A DNA stretch of 64,000 nucleotides from Nocardia sp. CNY236 (GTDB lineage: Bacteria; Actinomycetota; Actinomycetes; Mycobacteriales; Mycobacteriaceae): assembly GCF_000482385.1 (NCBI RefSeq), contig NZ_KI519396.1, forward strand, positions 44,398 to 108,397, in the 5' to 3' direction. Shown in pieces: positions 1 to 8,174 of this stretch; position 1 is the first letter of the stretch; each line of letters begins with the position of its first letter. Made by a program: the position numbers and the translations under genes. The notes under the pieces are model-generated. The model searched no databases, was not told the DNA's origin, and saw only the letters and a list, made by a program, of their open reading frames with translations.

Positions 1-99
1 CGAGAGCTGGTCGGGCACATGATGCGGACAGCGCGCCGAGACCTCACCACGGGTGACCTCGGCCGACTGGCCCGGCGGGTGGGAGTCGTGCCCGCCTGA
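1..99 (+). CDS. C-terminal end of an unidentified protein
   Basis: The window opens inside a reading frame that runs from base 1 to a TGA at 97-99. The 32 visible residues are rich in Arg and look helical, ending GVVPA. The start and most of the gene lie outside the window, so no function can be given. Confidence 0.55.
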   Translation, partial: RELVGHMMRTARRDLTTGDLGRLARRVGVVPA

Positions 100-233
100 C
101 CGGATCATCGGGTGAGGACCTGGGTTGTGGACCCATTGTGGGCACATTCGGCGCACCGACGATGCTCTGACCATCTGGAGTGGATGAGGAGCTGGCCCTC
201 GGGTACCCGCTGCACGCGCCGCACCCATCAGAG

Positions 234-908
234 TCAGCCTGATTCTGCACGAGGTTCGTGGTTCGCCTTGATCGTTTGGGCGATCAGTTCCGAAAGATGT
301 TCGTGTGACCGGCGACTCAGGTGTAGACCGTCGATGCCCGTCGATGCGACAGCAGCGGCGTCGACGAACAGAGCTCCGCGCTTTTCAGCGACGCGATGGA
401 TCGACGCGCTGAGTTCGTATGATTTGCGTACGGATTCGGCGTCGTACTTGGAACTGTGCTGGGCAAACGCAGGCTGGTCGGCATCGAGATGGATCGGACT
501 GACCAGCAGTACTTCAGGTACTCCACCGGAGCGGGTCCAGGCAATACGCTCGACAATGTCCATATAGCCCTCGAGCGCAGTAGCGGTGGCGTCCGAGTCT
601 CGACAGAACCTGATCTTGGTGTCGTTGATCCCCAACATGATCACCACCATGTCCAGGGGCGAGTGGCTGCGCAGGCATGGTTCGAAATAGGTACGGCCAT
701 TGCGGCCATCACATTCGGAGTCGTCCAAATCGGTGGTGCGGCCGCCGAGACCTTCTTCGATTACGGCATATCCAGCACCCAGAAGCTGCTGTAGCCGCCC
801 CGTCCAGCGCACGTCGGCTGGCCACCGGCCGCTCCTTTCGGCGATTTGGCCGAAGGTGTTGGAGTCACCGAAGCACAAGATGGTGAACGCAGTAGGGTCA
901 ACTATCAA
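234..908 (-). CDS. SGNH/GDSL-family esterase or lipase
   Basis: Predicted SGNH hydrolase of about 224 residues that should cleave acyl or acetyl esters with a Ser-Asp-His triad. All four family blocks are visible: FGDSNTFG near the N-terminus (nucleophile Ser), GLGGRTT (oxyanion Gly), LGINDTK (Gly and Asn) and DGLHLS close to the C-terminus (Asp and His). No signal peptide is seen, so it is probably cytoplasmic. I chose the TTG at 908 because an AGGA motif lies about 8 bases upstream and the conserved domain starts a few residues later; the open frame continues to 989 without conserved sequence. The natural substrate is unknown. Confidence 0.85.
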   Translation of the reverse strand: MIVDPTAFTILCFGDSNTFGQIAERSGRWPADVRWTGRLQQLLGAGYAVIEEGLGGRTTDLDDSECDGRNGRTYFEPCLRSHSPLDMVVIMLGINDTKIRFCRDSDATATALEGYMDIVERIAWTRSGGVPEVLLVSPIHLDADQPAFAQHSSKYDAESVRKSYELSASIHRVAEKRGALFVDAAAVASTGIDGLHLSRRSHEHLSELIAQTIKANHEPRAESG

Positions 909-1249
909 GGTCGGATTCCTACGGGTTGGACGTATACATCGAGGCGTTCGGCAACGCCGACGAGTCCGTCCAGTCGTTGCCTGCCTCAACGAGGCAGTAG
1001 CTAATGGTCAGCGTGTGGATCAAGAGTATCCGACCAACGAATTCTGGAGCCATCGAACACCTGCGTCGCGTCATGGTGTGTCCGCTTTTGTGGAGCCGTG
1101 GCGAGGCCAACGATGCCGCAACACGTCGAGACCGCGTCCCAGCGCATAATCGTCCAGCTGTCGCGGGTCATGACGTTTTCGTGGCATCACTCGGTTGACC
1201 TTCAGGTAGGTCGAAGCCGAATGATGTCGGGGTGGCGAATTTCGGGTTG

Positions 1250-2335
1250 ATGTCGATCGGGTCGTTCGCACGGCGGAGTGGCCTGACGGCGAGCGCGTTG
1301 CGTTTCTACGCCGACGCGGGACTGCTGCTGCCGACGGAGGTCGACCCGGTCTCCGGATACCGGTTCTACCGGGACGCGCAACTCGAGCAGGCCGTCCTGC
1401 TTCGGCGACTACGCGAGATCGGTATGCCGCTCGCGACGGCGAAATCCGTTCTCAGCGCTGGACGCGACGACGCAGTTCTTCTGGTCGACGAGCACCTGGA
1501 CACAGTGGTCGGCGGCGCCCGAGCCGCGCGGCAACAGGCCGCCATCATCAAGGCAGCGTTGGCCGCGGCGCCCGCACCGGTGGTTGTTGCCGTGAGCGGT
1601 CCGGTGTTGGCAGCGGCGATCGAGCAGGTTCTGACTGCCACCACAGACGACCCGGACATCGCGGTTCTCGGCGGTGTGCGCTTCGAGGCGGATTCCGGCG
1701 TGGTGACTGTGACCGCCACCGACCGCTACCGTCTGTCCACTCGCACCCTCGCGGTCGACAATGCACATTCGGTGACCTGGGCGGCGACGGTGAGCGGTGA
1801 CGATCTACACAGCTGCCTTACCGACCTGCGGCGCGCCCCGCTGGCTCGGATCGAAGCCACAGAGCACGGGATCTGGATGCGGCTGCCGGACCGGACCGAC
1901 CGGCATTGCCGACTCCTGGCGGAGCCGTTTCCCGACTTCCGGTCGATGCTCGGCGCACTTCCAGCGGTGACGACCCGTATCCAGGCATCGAAGACACTGC
2001 TCCTGCGGGCACTCGAGGAGCGATCGGCCGGCCTTATCTCGATACACGCCACCGAGGCGCAGGTCACGGTGGGAGACAACTGCAATGGACCTGGCACAGG
2101 TATATGCCTGCCGGCCCGCGTGAGTGGAACCTCGGTCGAGGTCTGGTTCGAGATGACCACGCTCTATCCCGCGATCAGCACCGCAATCGGCGCGGACGTG
2201 CTGCTCGATCTCGCAGGCCCCGAGCTACCCGCCACCGTTCGCTCGGCCGACAACAGGGATCTCACCACGCTTGTCATGCCGACCAAGCCTCGACCAGCAG
2301 AAGAGAACACGGAGCCGAAGGAGGAGGACGAATGA
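1250..2335 (+). CDS. MerR-type regulator fused to a DNA polymerase III beta-clamp-like domain
   Basis: Residues 1-70 are a MerR winged-helix domain (MSIGSFARRSGL, ALRFYADAGLL, DPVSGYRFY). A short helical linker follows, and residues ~115-340 have the repeating beta-strand pattern of DnaN sliding clamps (TATDRYRLS, PFPDFRSML, LLLRALEE). This fusion is known in actinomycetes, where it is annotated as a regulator, but its effector is not established. The last residues are acidic (EENTEPKEEDE). A GTG at 1232 in the same frame is an alternative start; neither start has a good ribosome site. The stop overlaps the ATG of the next gene (ATGA), so the two are translationally coupled. Confidence 0.85.
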   Translation: MSIGSFARRSGLTASALRFYADAGLLLPTEVDPVSGYRFYRDAQLEQAVLLRRLREIGMPLATAKSVLSAGRDDAVLLVDEHLDTVVGGARAARQQAAIIKAALAAAPAPVVVAVSGPVLAAAIEQVLTATTDDPDIAVLGGVRFEADSGVVTVTATDRYRLSTRTLAVDNAHSVTWAATVSGDDLHSCLTDLRRAPLARIEATEHGIWMRLPDRTDRHCRLLAEPFPDFRSMLGALPAVTTRIQASKTLLLRALEERSAGLISIHATEAQVTVGDNCNGPGTGICLPARVSGTSVEVWFEMTTLYPAISTAIGADVLLDLAGPELPATVRSADNRDLTTLVMPTKPRPAEENTEPKEEDE

Positions 2336-2832
2336 CGGAACAGGCCGATACGGACCCGATGATGGACGCGATCGGGAAGGCCGTTACCGAGGGCCGCAGT
2401 GGAAACACGGTCGAGGCCCGTAGGCAACTGTTGAATCTGTGGAAGGTGATCGGAGTCAGCGGCGACCCATTGCACCGCTGCACACTCGCGCACTACCTCG
2501 CCGACCTCTTCGGCGACCCGGCACAAGCTTTGGCTTGGGATGTGCGTGCACTCGATGCCGCCGACGCCGTCACCGAGCAGCGCATCCAGGAACATCACGC
2601 CAGCCTGCATATCGCTGGCTTCTACCCCTCCCTTCACCTCAACCTGGCCGACAACTACCGTCGGCTGGGATCCTTCGAAGCCGCAAGCGGCCACATCACT
2701 GCCGCACGGGAGCACTCGTCTGCGCTGCCTGCGGATTCATACGGCGATCTCATACGTACCGCGATCGACGAGGTGACCATGGACATCGAGAATCGGCACA
2801 CCGCGGTCCGTGCTTCGGCTCCAGGCGCGTGA
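2332..2832 (+). CDS. Tetratricopeptide-like helical protein coupled to the MerR/clamp regulator
   Basis: A 166-residue all-helical protein with TPR-like spacing (LHLNLADNYRRLGSFEAASG, ITAAREHS). Its ATG overlaps the stop of the upstream regulator and is preceded by a strong AAGGAGGAGG site inside that gene. It is probably a partner or co-regulated protein of the MerR/clamp regulator; that role is inferred from position. Bases 2557-2734 are duplicated almost perfectly at 4336-4513. Immediately after its stop lies the first part of an IS481 transposase frame. Confidence 0.75.
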   Translation: MTEQADTDPMMDAIGKAVTEGRSGNTVEARRQLLNLWKVIGVSGDPLHRCTLAHYLADLFGDPAQALAWDVRALDAADAVTEQRIQEHHASLHIAGFYPSLHLNLADNYRRLGSFEAASGHITAAREHSSALPADSYGDLIRTAIDEVTMDIENRHTAVRASAPGA

Positions 2833-2884
2833 CATATAAGAACGCGCCCCTCACGATGGAGGGGCGCCGGCGCCTCGTCGAGCG
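2829..2884 (+). mobile_element. IS481-type transposase remnant, first ~19 codons
   Basis: Starting with the GTG that overlaps the end of the TPR gene, the frame reads VTYKNAPLTMEGRRRLVER. This matches the start of the IS481 transposase remnant at 4644 (THRNAPLSVEGRRRLVQR). After about 19 codons the similarity ends and an integrase-like frame begins. No inverted terminal repeat is seen here. Confidence 0.6.
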
Positions 2885-3579
2885 GTCGTCGGTGACCTGC
2901 TGCTCTGGAATCAGCTGAACCCGGCACCGGGCAGCAGCCCATCACTTCTCGCCTACCGCTTGCTCCGCAATCGAGGCCCCTTCCCAGCGGACGCGCCCCA
3001 CATTCTCTTCTGGATCGCACAGCGCACCGGGCAGCAGACCCCCGCTCAGCTGGTGGACCGATATCGCCTGCGGTCTCGCTCTGTCCGTGACGTGCTGGTC
3101 GCCTATCTGTCCACGCGAGCGGTCGCGCTGGACTACACCACACTGAACCAGCTCGCATCCGCGCTGGCGCTTCGCTTCTGGACCGACCTGGAACAGCACT
3201 ATCCCGGCATCGATTCCCTTCGGCTGCCAGTCGAGGTCAGCACTGCATGGAAGACACGGCTGGCCACGAAAATCGTGCGCAAGCGCATGCCCGATGGCTA
3301 CAACACGGGAGGTCGCTGAACCGCGAGAAAGCGCGACTGCCATCAAGATTCAGGTCCTATGCTACGATGAGCACCCGCGTCGACGGACGTCCCACCCGCG
3401 CTCGAGACAGCGAAGGTCGTCGACGTTCACTAGCGGCCGAGGAACGGACCGCATTCTGGGCTTGGGCCTGCATCGAGATCTCGAGGCAGGAAAAACTTGC
3501 CCAACTCGACGCCCAACAAGAGCGAAAGGACTCACCTGTCTTCCTAGAGATACCGACGCTCGATCAGTTCATCGCGTGA
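2885..3579 (+). pseudogene. Decayed site-specific integrase (large tyrosine-recombinase type)
   Basis: From 2885 a frame without a credible start reads VVGDLLLWNQLNPAPGSS and continues to a stop at 3317-3319. It carries sequence typical of the large actinobacterial integrases seen near Tn554-like units (TLNQLASALALRFWTDLEQH, YPGIDSLRLP, WKTRLATK). A second frame ending at 3579 resumes with EERTAFWAWACIEI, like a downstream segment of the same family. The two pieces are out of frame, the middle is missing, and the catalytic Arg-His-Arg-Tyr region is absent, so this is a remnant. Assignment rests on remembered family motifs. Confidence 0.5.
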
Positions 3580-3754
3580 AGAGGCCATGCTGGGCCACCA
3601 TGATCAGTAGGTCCACGAAACCGCCGTATAAGCGGCAATACAGTGCGCTTGGCGGGCGGGTATACACATCCGGGTTGGGCGGATGCAACATCAGCGAGTG
3701 GATTGGCCCTGCTCCCGCTGCTGAACGCGGGAGCAAGACCGGGCGCAACGACTC

Positions 3755-4258
3755 TCAGTGAGATCGACCGCGAAGCTCCGCATCGAGCGAGGTCTGCAGG
3801 TAGGTCATCGCTTCGATCGCGCCGGGATCGCTCGCTGCAGCCGGAAACTGCTCCGCTGGAATATCTTTGATATGCGCCTGGATCCACCAGATATTGCCGA
3901 ACGGATCGCGCACCCGCCCGACTCGATCCCCGAAAAACAGTTCCGTCACCGCGGTGACCGATGTGGCCCCGGCCCTCAACGCCCGCTCGTAGACCGCATC
4001 GGCATCCGCGACGAACAGCCGGATCAGCGAGGGCGTCACCGGCCACCCCGGTCGAGAGTCGAAAGCCATCACCACCGAGTCGCCGATTCGCGCCTCCGCA
4101 TGTCCGATGCTGCCGTCCGCGTTGGCAATTCGCGCCAGTTCCTGCGCCTCGAACGCCTCGGTCAGGAAGTCCATGAGCGCACCGGTATCCGGTCCGCTGA
4201 TCCACGGCGTCACGGTCGCGTAGCCGTCGGGCACGTGCTCGGCAGTATTGCTGATCAA
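3755..4258 (-). CDS. VOC-superfamily protein (PhnB/glyoxalase-like)
   Basis: A 167-residue protein with the beta-alpha-beta-beta-beta pattern of VOC proteins of the PhnB-like subgroup: TPWISGPDTGALMDFLTEAF at the N-terminus, IGDSVVMAFDSR, then VRDPFGNIWWIQAHI near residue 120. It begins at ATG 4258 and ends just before the decayed integrase region. VOC members include metal-dependent lyases, dioxygenases and antibiotic-binding proteins; nothing here tells which. It is a lone gene. Confidence 0.8.
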   Translation of the reverse strand: MISNTAEHVPDGYATVTPWISGPDTGALMDFLTEAFEAQELARIANADGSIGHAEARIGDSVVMAFDSRPGWPVTPSLIRLFVADADAVYERALRAGATSVTAVTELFFGDRVGRVRDPFGNIWWIQAHIKDIPAEQFPAAASDPGAIEAMTYLQTSLDAELRGRSH

Positions 4259-4335
4259 CGTATTTCCTCCATCGATTCGCTGATGAGAGCGATAATATGC
4301 ATGAAATAGGTCTGATCGTGTCCTAGTTCGGAGAA

Positions 4336-4513
4336 GCCGCCGACGTGGTCACCGAGCAGCGCATCCAGGAACATCACGCCAGCCTGCATATCGCTGGCTT
4401 CTACGCCTCCCTCCACCTCAACCTGGCCGACAACTACCGTCGGCTGGGATCCTTCGAAGCCGCAAGCGGCCACATCACTGCCGCACGGGAGCACTCGTCT
4501 GCGCTGCCTGCGG
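4336..4513 (+). repeat. Partial duplicate of the TPR gene (copy of 2557-2734)
   Basis: These 178 bases repeat 2557-2734 in the same orientation, offset by 1779 bp, with only a few differences (for example ctacgcctcc against ctacccctcc). The copy keeps the frame EQRIQEHHASLHIAGFYASL but has no start and stops abruptly at GCTGCCTGCGG. There it joins an IS481 fragment in the opposite orientation. It is a dead gene fragment moved by IS-associated rearrangement. Confidence 0.85.
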
Positions 4514-4751
4514 GTGACCCACTTCGACGCGCACTGACGAGAGATCCCCATCTCGGCGGCCACATGAGCGATCGGACGGTTACGGCAGCGCTGCACCAGA
4601 CGGCGACGGCCCTCGACGGACAACGGGGCATTACGGTGGGTCACGGACGGGTCTTCCTGGTCGAGCGGACGGAGGATGTGGTGTTTTCCATCCTGCCGCC
4701 AGGGAGATCCGTCCCCTCAGCTCACCCCTGCGCGAGTGTCAACAACCTCAT
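4510..4751 (-). mobile_element. IS481-family remnant: left end plus first ~45 transposase codons
   Basis: On the minus strand from ATG 4644 the frame reads MTHRNAPLSVEGRRRLVQRC and continues through HVAAEMGISRQCASKWVTR. This is the N-terminal helix-turn-helix of IS481 transposases; it stops at the junction with the duplicated TPR fragment. Between 4645 and 4751 lies the untranslated left end. The stretch tgtcaacaacctcat at 4737-4751 may be the terminal repeat, but no partner end was found. The catalytic DDE part is absent. Confidence 0.65.
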
Positions 4752-4763
4752 CACCCACAACAT

Positions 4764-5606
4764 CTAGGCGTCGTGTAGGCGGGCTCGAACTATTTCCCAC
4801 TCGGCGTCGAGCAGGGCCAGACGACGTCGGCGTAGTGGGCTGTCGTCCAGCTCGGTGTGTAGGCGGATTTCCCGCGACAGCACCATTGCCTGATTGATGA
4901 GAAAAGGAACCTCGATTCCGGCCGCGGACACCGTCGCGGCGACGGTGTCGACCTGGGCAGGATTGCCGGCGAGCAGAATGCTGGTCACCGCTAGGTCGAA
5001 GCCGGGCAAGAACAGTCCCGTGAACTCGAAGTCGGTCAACACGCACTCACCGGCACCGGTGAACAACAGGTTGGCCGGGACCGGATCGCCGTGGTTCACC
5101 TGCCACTCGGGTCTGATTTCGGACAGGAGCACACGCAGCCGGGCTCGGTCGGTGCTGTCGAAGAATCCTGCATGGTGGTAGCGCTCGACCCGGGCGGTGT
5201 AGTCGAATACCGGTGCTACTCTCGCCGGCGGCGCAGACCAGGTCGAAAAGGCGGTAGTCGTGGCCAGCGCTGTATCGAACAACTGTGGAGCCACGGTCTG
5301 CTTCGGGTAGCGTTCGCTATCGAGCTCTTCGGCATCGATGCGTTCGATCACCAAGACCGACTCACCGTCGGTACTGATCAGCTCTGGTACTCGCACGGGC
5401 GGTGGGCTTTCGGCGAATGCCCGGTAGATACCGATCTCGTGGATGAACCGGGCCCGCCAGAATGGCTCAGTGCTGCGCAGCACCTTGATCACCACCGGTC
5501 GGTCGCGGTGATGACCGAACGCGAGCGCAGTCTTTTCACTGCTGCGGTGCACCTGGACTGGGACCGCGCCGCCGAGGTTCCGGCGGGCCGTATCATGCGA
5601 CTTCAT
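4764..5606 (-). CDS. Aminoglycoside/choline-kinase-like phosphotransferase
   Basis: A 280-residue protein of the APH fold. Visible are the nucleotide-site Lys in RPVVIKVLR (~residue 38), the catalytic Brenner motif HGDPVPANLLF (~residue 170) and the metal-binding Asp in LTDFEFTGLFLPGFDLA. The start at 5606 is chosen for the GAGGACAAACCGTCG spacing to ATG and because the sequence before it is not conserved. The substrate is unknown; such enzymes phosphorylate aminoglycosides, homoserine, choline or similar metabolites. It lies directly downstream of, and slightly overlaps, a small reading frame linking it to the ADP-ribosylglycohydrolase gene on the same strand. Confidence 0.8.
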   Translation of the reverse strand: MKSHDTARRNLGGAVPVQVHRSSEKTALAFGHHRDRPVVIKVLRSTEPFWRARFIHEIGIYRAFAESPPPVRVPELISTDGESVLVIERIDAEELDSERYPKQTVAPQLFDTALATTTAFSTWSAPPARVAPVFDYTARVERYHHAGFFDSTDRARLRVLLSEIRPEWQVNHGDPVPANLLFTGAGECVLTDFEFTGLFLPGFDLAVTSILLAGNPAQVDTVAATVSAAGIEVPFLINQAMVLSREIRLHTELDDSPLRRRRLALLDAEWEIVRARLHDA

Positions 5607-5866
5607 CGACGGTTTGTCCTCACACGCGCTGTGGGAAGTCCTCCGCCTCGAGCACACCCGTCACTATCTGCAGCCACGAGACGTCGGCGCAGCTGTGCGC
5701 TTGTGGAAGGACTACGTCCACCGTCCCAAGCGTCGTCGAAACACGCTTTCTCCCGCGGCGTCCCGAGCATGTCGGAATAGGCGACGTAGGTACCGCCCAT
5801 CGGCGGGATCGGTGTAGGCAACGACGTCGCCACCAATGCATCGAGGTCGCCCGGAGGCCCGGACAT
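5603..5866 (-). CDS. Small hypothetical protein between hydrolase and phosphotransferase
   Basis: An 87-residue frame starting MSGPPGDLDALVATSLPTPI with a GAGG box 5 bases before the ATG. The first 50 residues have credible composition; the tail is Arg-rich and overlaps the start of the phosphotransferase. It matches no family I recognise. It may be a small gene of this operon or a fortuitous frame. Confidence 0.35.
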   Translation of the reverse strand: MSGPPGDLDALVATSLPTPIPPMGGTYVAYSDMLGTPREKACFDDAWDGGRSPSTSAQLRRRLVAADSDGCARGGGLPTARVRTNRR

Positions 5867-5898
5867 GTGGGCCTCGATGCAAGAGTGGATGCGCGGCG

Positions 5899-6939
5899 TC
5901 AGCCGACAGCGCCAGCGTGCTCCGCGTCGAAGCGGTAGCCGTCGGCCTTGCTGATCCAGTCGCGGTAGCGCGGTTCGAGACGATCGAACCATTCTGCTGG
6001 CCACGGGTTGTCGTGTAGAGCTCCGAGGATCGCCCCGGCGACGGCGGCGATGGAGTCGCTGTCACCGTCCGTGACGGTGGCGCGCCGCAGCGCCTCCTTG
6101 GGATCGTCCGGCACCGCGTCCACACACAGCAATGCGGTGGCCAGGCATTCGTGGGCGCGCCAACCGGCGCCGCCGAAAGTACACGGATCGTCTCCGAACG
6201 GATTCTGTTGGAAGGCGGGCACGGCCCGCTGCGCGTTGGTCAGCGCATCGACGACTTGAGCGCGACCGATATCGATGTGTTGGAGCAGTGGGATCGTCCC
6301 CAGTTCACGGTCTGGGACGGGCAGCTTGTCCTCGACCCAGCTGGTCACCCTGTCCTTCCATGAAGATTCCGCGCTGTGGATCATGTCGAGGGCAGACTCG
6401 ACGACCCGGCCCGGTGTCAGTTCGGCGGCGAAGTGGATCACCTCGGCGGCGATGACGGAAGCGAACAGGCCGCCGGGGCCGCCGTGAGTAGTCGCGGCCT
6501 GCCACAAGGCGGCGGGTTGGCGCACGCCGTCGGGCAGGAAAGCACACGGCGAGACTCGCATGACGGTGCCACAGCCGTCGGACCACATGACGGTTGCGTC
6601 GAACCACGGGGAGCCGTCTTTCAACGCTCGGGTCGCCCGCAGGCAGGTGGTACCAGGAGCCCTGTGGTTGTCGGGATCATCGAGCCATTCGACCCATTCG
6701 GCGATCACCTGGTCTCGAGTCTGCTGGGCGGTCCGGTCCGGGGCGCCGTCGAGTGCCCGCGCGAGCGACAACGTCATCTGTGTGTCGTCGGTGATGGTCA
6801 GGTAGGTGGGCATGTCCGGGCCGCGCTTGTCGTGGGCGGTGAGTTGGCCGTAGGACATGAACTCGTTGAGGTTGCCCCATGCGTCGCCGTAGGCGCAGCC
6901 GCGTAGGACGGCTGGCCAGCGCTCTCGGGTGGTCGGCAT
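5899..6939 (-). CDS. ADP-ribosylglycohydrolase (DraG/ARH family)
   Basis: A 346-residue protein expected to remove ADP-ribose from proteins or nucleic acids. The N-terminal metal site is visible as LTITDDTQMTLSLARAL (~residues 46-62), and the C-terminal metal motif as DGDSDSIAAVAGAILGALHD (~300), matching the family's GDTDTIAAMAGAI. The first residues (RGCAYGDAWGNLNE) form the usual opening helix. ATG 6939 fits the family start. It leads a same-strand set with a small frame and a phosphotransferase. No toxin or ADP-ribosyltransferase partner is visible nearby, so its target is unknown. Confidence 0.9.
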   Translation of the reverse strand: MPTTRERWPAVLRGCAYGDAWGNLNEFMSYGQLTAHDKRGPDMPTYLTITDDTQMTLSLARALDGAPDRTAQQTRDQVIAEWVEWLDDPDNHRAPGTTCLRATRALKDGSPWFDATVMWSDGCGTVMRVSPCAFLPDGVRQPAALWQAATTHGGPGGLFASVIAAEVIHFAAELTPGRVVESALDMIHSAESSWKDRVTSWVEDKLPVPDRELGTIPLLQHIDIGRAQVVDALTNAQRAVPAFQQNPFGDDPCTFGGAGWRAHECLATALLCVDAVPDDPKEALRRATVTDGDSDSIAAVAGAILGALHDNPWPAEWFDRLEPRYRDWISKADGYRFDAEHAGAVG

Positions 6940-7249
6940 CCGGTTCCCCTATATCCGAAGTCAGATCTTCATGCGTAACGTGCTCTTACTCAGAGGTTTT
7001 CGAGCCTAATGGAGAAGTTGGCCGACGCCACTTCTCACCCCAGTTCCGTCGCTTCGGCTGTGGTCGAGGGCGTTCGACGACCGCAGATTCGAATCTTGCC
7101 GACACCCGATGCGAAAGAAGCACACGCAGTGCCGGGACGTCGAGCTGCGCAGACGCAGCGGTGACGCGTCGAGGACCTCGCCCTGCCGATCCGAGGTTCG
7201 GGGCGCATCCGTACGACCGTGTAGCTCGTTGGTACCGACCACTTTCACC
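6940..7249. other. Intergenic stretch with no supported gene
   Basis: About 310 bases without a convincing reading frame. A short AGATTCGAATCT palindrome at ~7084-7095 resembles a tRNA T-loop, but no cloverleaf can be built around it. Nothing else was recognised. Confidence 0.5.
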
Positions 7250-7477
7250 TCATGAGGACAGTGGATCGCCCGGTGACGGGGCCGGTGCTCGGTGTTCGGC
7301 CCGTATCTCGATCTCGACGCGAGTTCGGACCGCACCCGGATCCCACATTTCTTGGAACGGACCGATAACCGAAGCGCCCAGACCGCGGCGTCGCGCACGC
7401 GTCGCAACATAAGCGAAGCCGCCGGCGATCAGAACAATCGGCCCTACCGACAGTACGAACACCAACAGGCCGTCCAT
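7250..7477 (-). CDS. Small single-pass membrane protein
   Basis: A 75-residue frame beginning MDGLLVFVLSVGPIVLIAGG. Residues ~4-25 form one hydrophobic segment, followed by a basic stop-transfer (RARRRG) and a soluble tail. It lies between a TetR gene and the hydrolase gene on the same strand. No family is recognised; composition and topology make it a likely true small gene. Confidence 0.5.
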   Translation of the reverse strand: MDGLLVFVLSVGPIVLIAGGFAYVATRARRRGLGASVIGPFQEMWDPGAVRTRVEIEIRAEHRAPAPSPGDPLSS

Positions 7478-7519
7478 ACCGCGGCAGTGTAGCGGGAGAG
7501 CAAACCGTTCGTAGTCTCG

Positions 7520-8119
7520 TCACTCGGCTGCGCGGCGTAGCGACGCGATCATGTCGAGCGCGATCTGCCCCGCTTCACGCCGCGCGCTCGCATCGGTCGT
7601 ATCGGCGATACTCGAGGCCAGTTCGGTGAGCATCCCGTAGACGGCACGGACCGTGAGCTCGGTCGAACGTGGTTTGAAAACACCGGTTCGGATCAATTGG
7701 TCGACCAGGGCGCGGATCAGGCCGACCGTGTACCGTTCGTCGAGTTCGCGCCAGCGGTCCCAGCCCAGTGCGAACGGTCCCTCCTGCAGCACGATGCGCT
7801 GATAGGCCGCGTCGCTGCATTCGTCGAGGAACACGTTCAAGGCATGAATGGCGGTGTCCCAGGCGTCGCCCGGAGCGCCGATCGCGCTTGTCAGACGTTC
7901 GGTCAGTTCGTGTTCGACCTGCTCGAACACGGCCTCGAACAGTCCTTGTTTGCCGCCGAAGTGGTGGTATACGGCGCCTCGTGTGAGGCGGGCCGCCTGA
8001 GCGATCTCGTCGGCGGAGAGTTCGGAATAACTCTGTTCGATGAACAGCCGGCGACCTGTCTCCACGAGGGCGGACCGGGTGGCTTCGGCATATTCCGCGC
8101 GTCGTCCCTTGACACTCAC
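7520..8119 (-). CDS. TetR-family transcriptional regulator
   Basis: A 199-residue TetR repressor. The N-terminal HTH is clear (SADEIAQAARLTRGAVYHHF, residues ~30-50), followed by the all-helical ligand and dimer domain (GPFALGWDRWRELDERY). The GTG at 8119 is taken as start because sequence further upstream is spacer DNA and reading through it would swallow the promoter. It is divergent from the flavin amine oxidase at 8175, and a perfect palindrome lies between them, so it probably controls that oxidase and itself. Confidence 0.9.
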   Translation of the reverse strand: MSVKGRRAEYAEATRSALVETGRRLFIEQSYSELSADEIAQAARLTRGAVYHHFGGKQGLFEAVFEQVEHELTERLTSAIGAPGDAWDTAIHALNVFLDECSDAAYQRIVLQEGPFALGWDRWRELDERYTVGLIRALVDQLIRTGVFKPRSTELTVRAVYGMLTELASSIADTTDASARREAGQIALDMIASLRRAAE

Positions 8120-8139
8120 GTCGACAAGACTACATTCAC

Positions 8140-8152
8140 ATACATAATGTAT
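8140..8152. promoter_or_regulatory. Putative TetR operator between divergent genes
   Basis: ATACAT-A-ATGTAT is a perfect 6-bp inverted repeat around one central base, sitting between the TetR start (8119) and the oxidase start (8175). Position and symmetry suggest the operator for that repressor; binding is inferred. Confidence 0.5.
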
Positions 8153-8174
8153 CTGAGATGTTAGGCGTATGCTA

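Noticed and set aside
7075..7110. tRNA-like TTCGAA palindrome
   Set aside because: The five-base T-stem does not pair and no anticodon or acceptor stems can be built on either strand.
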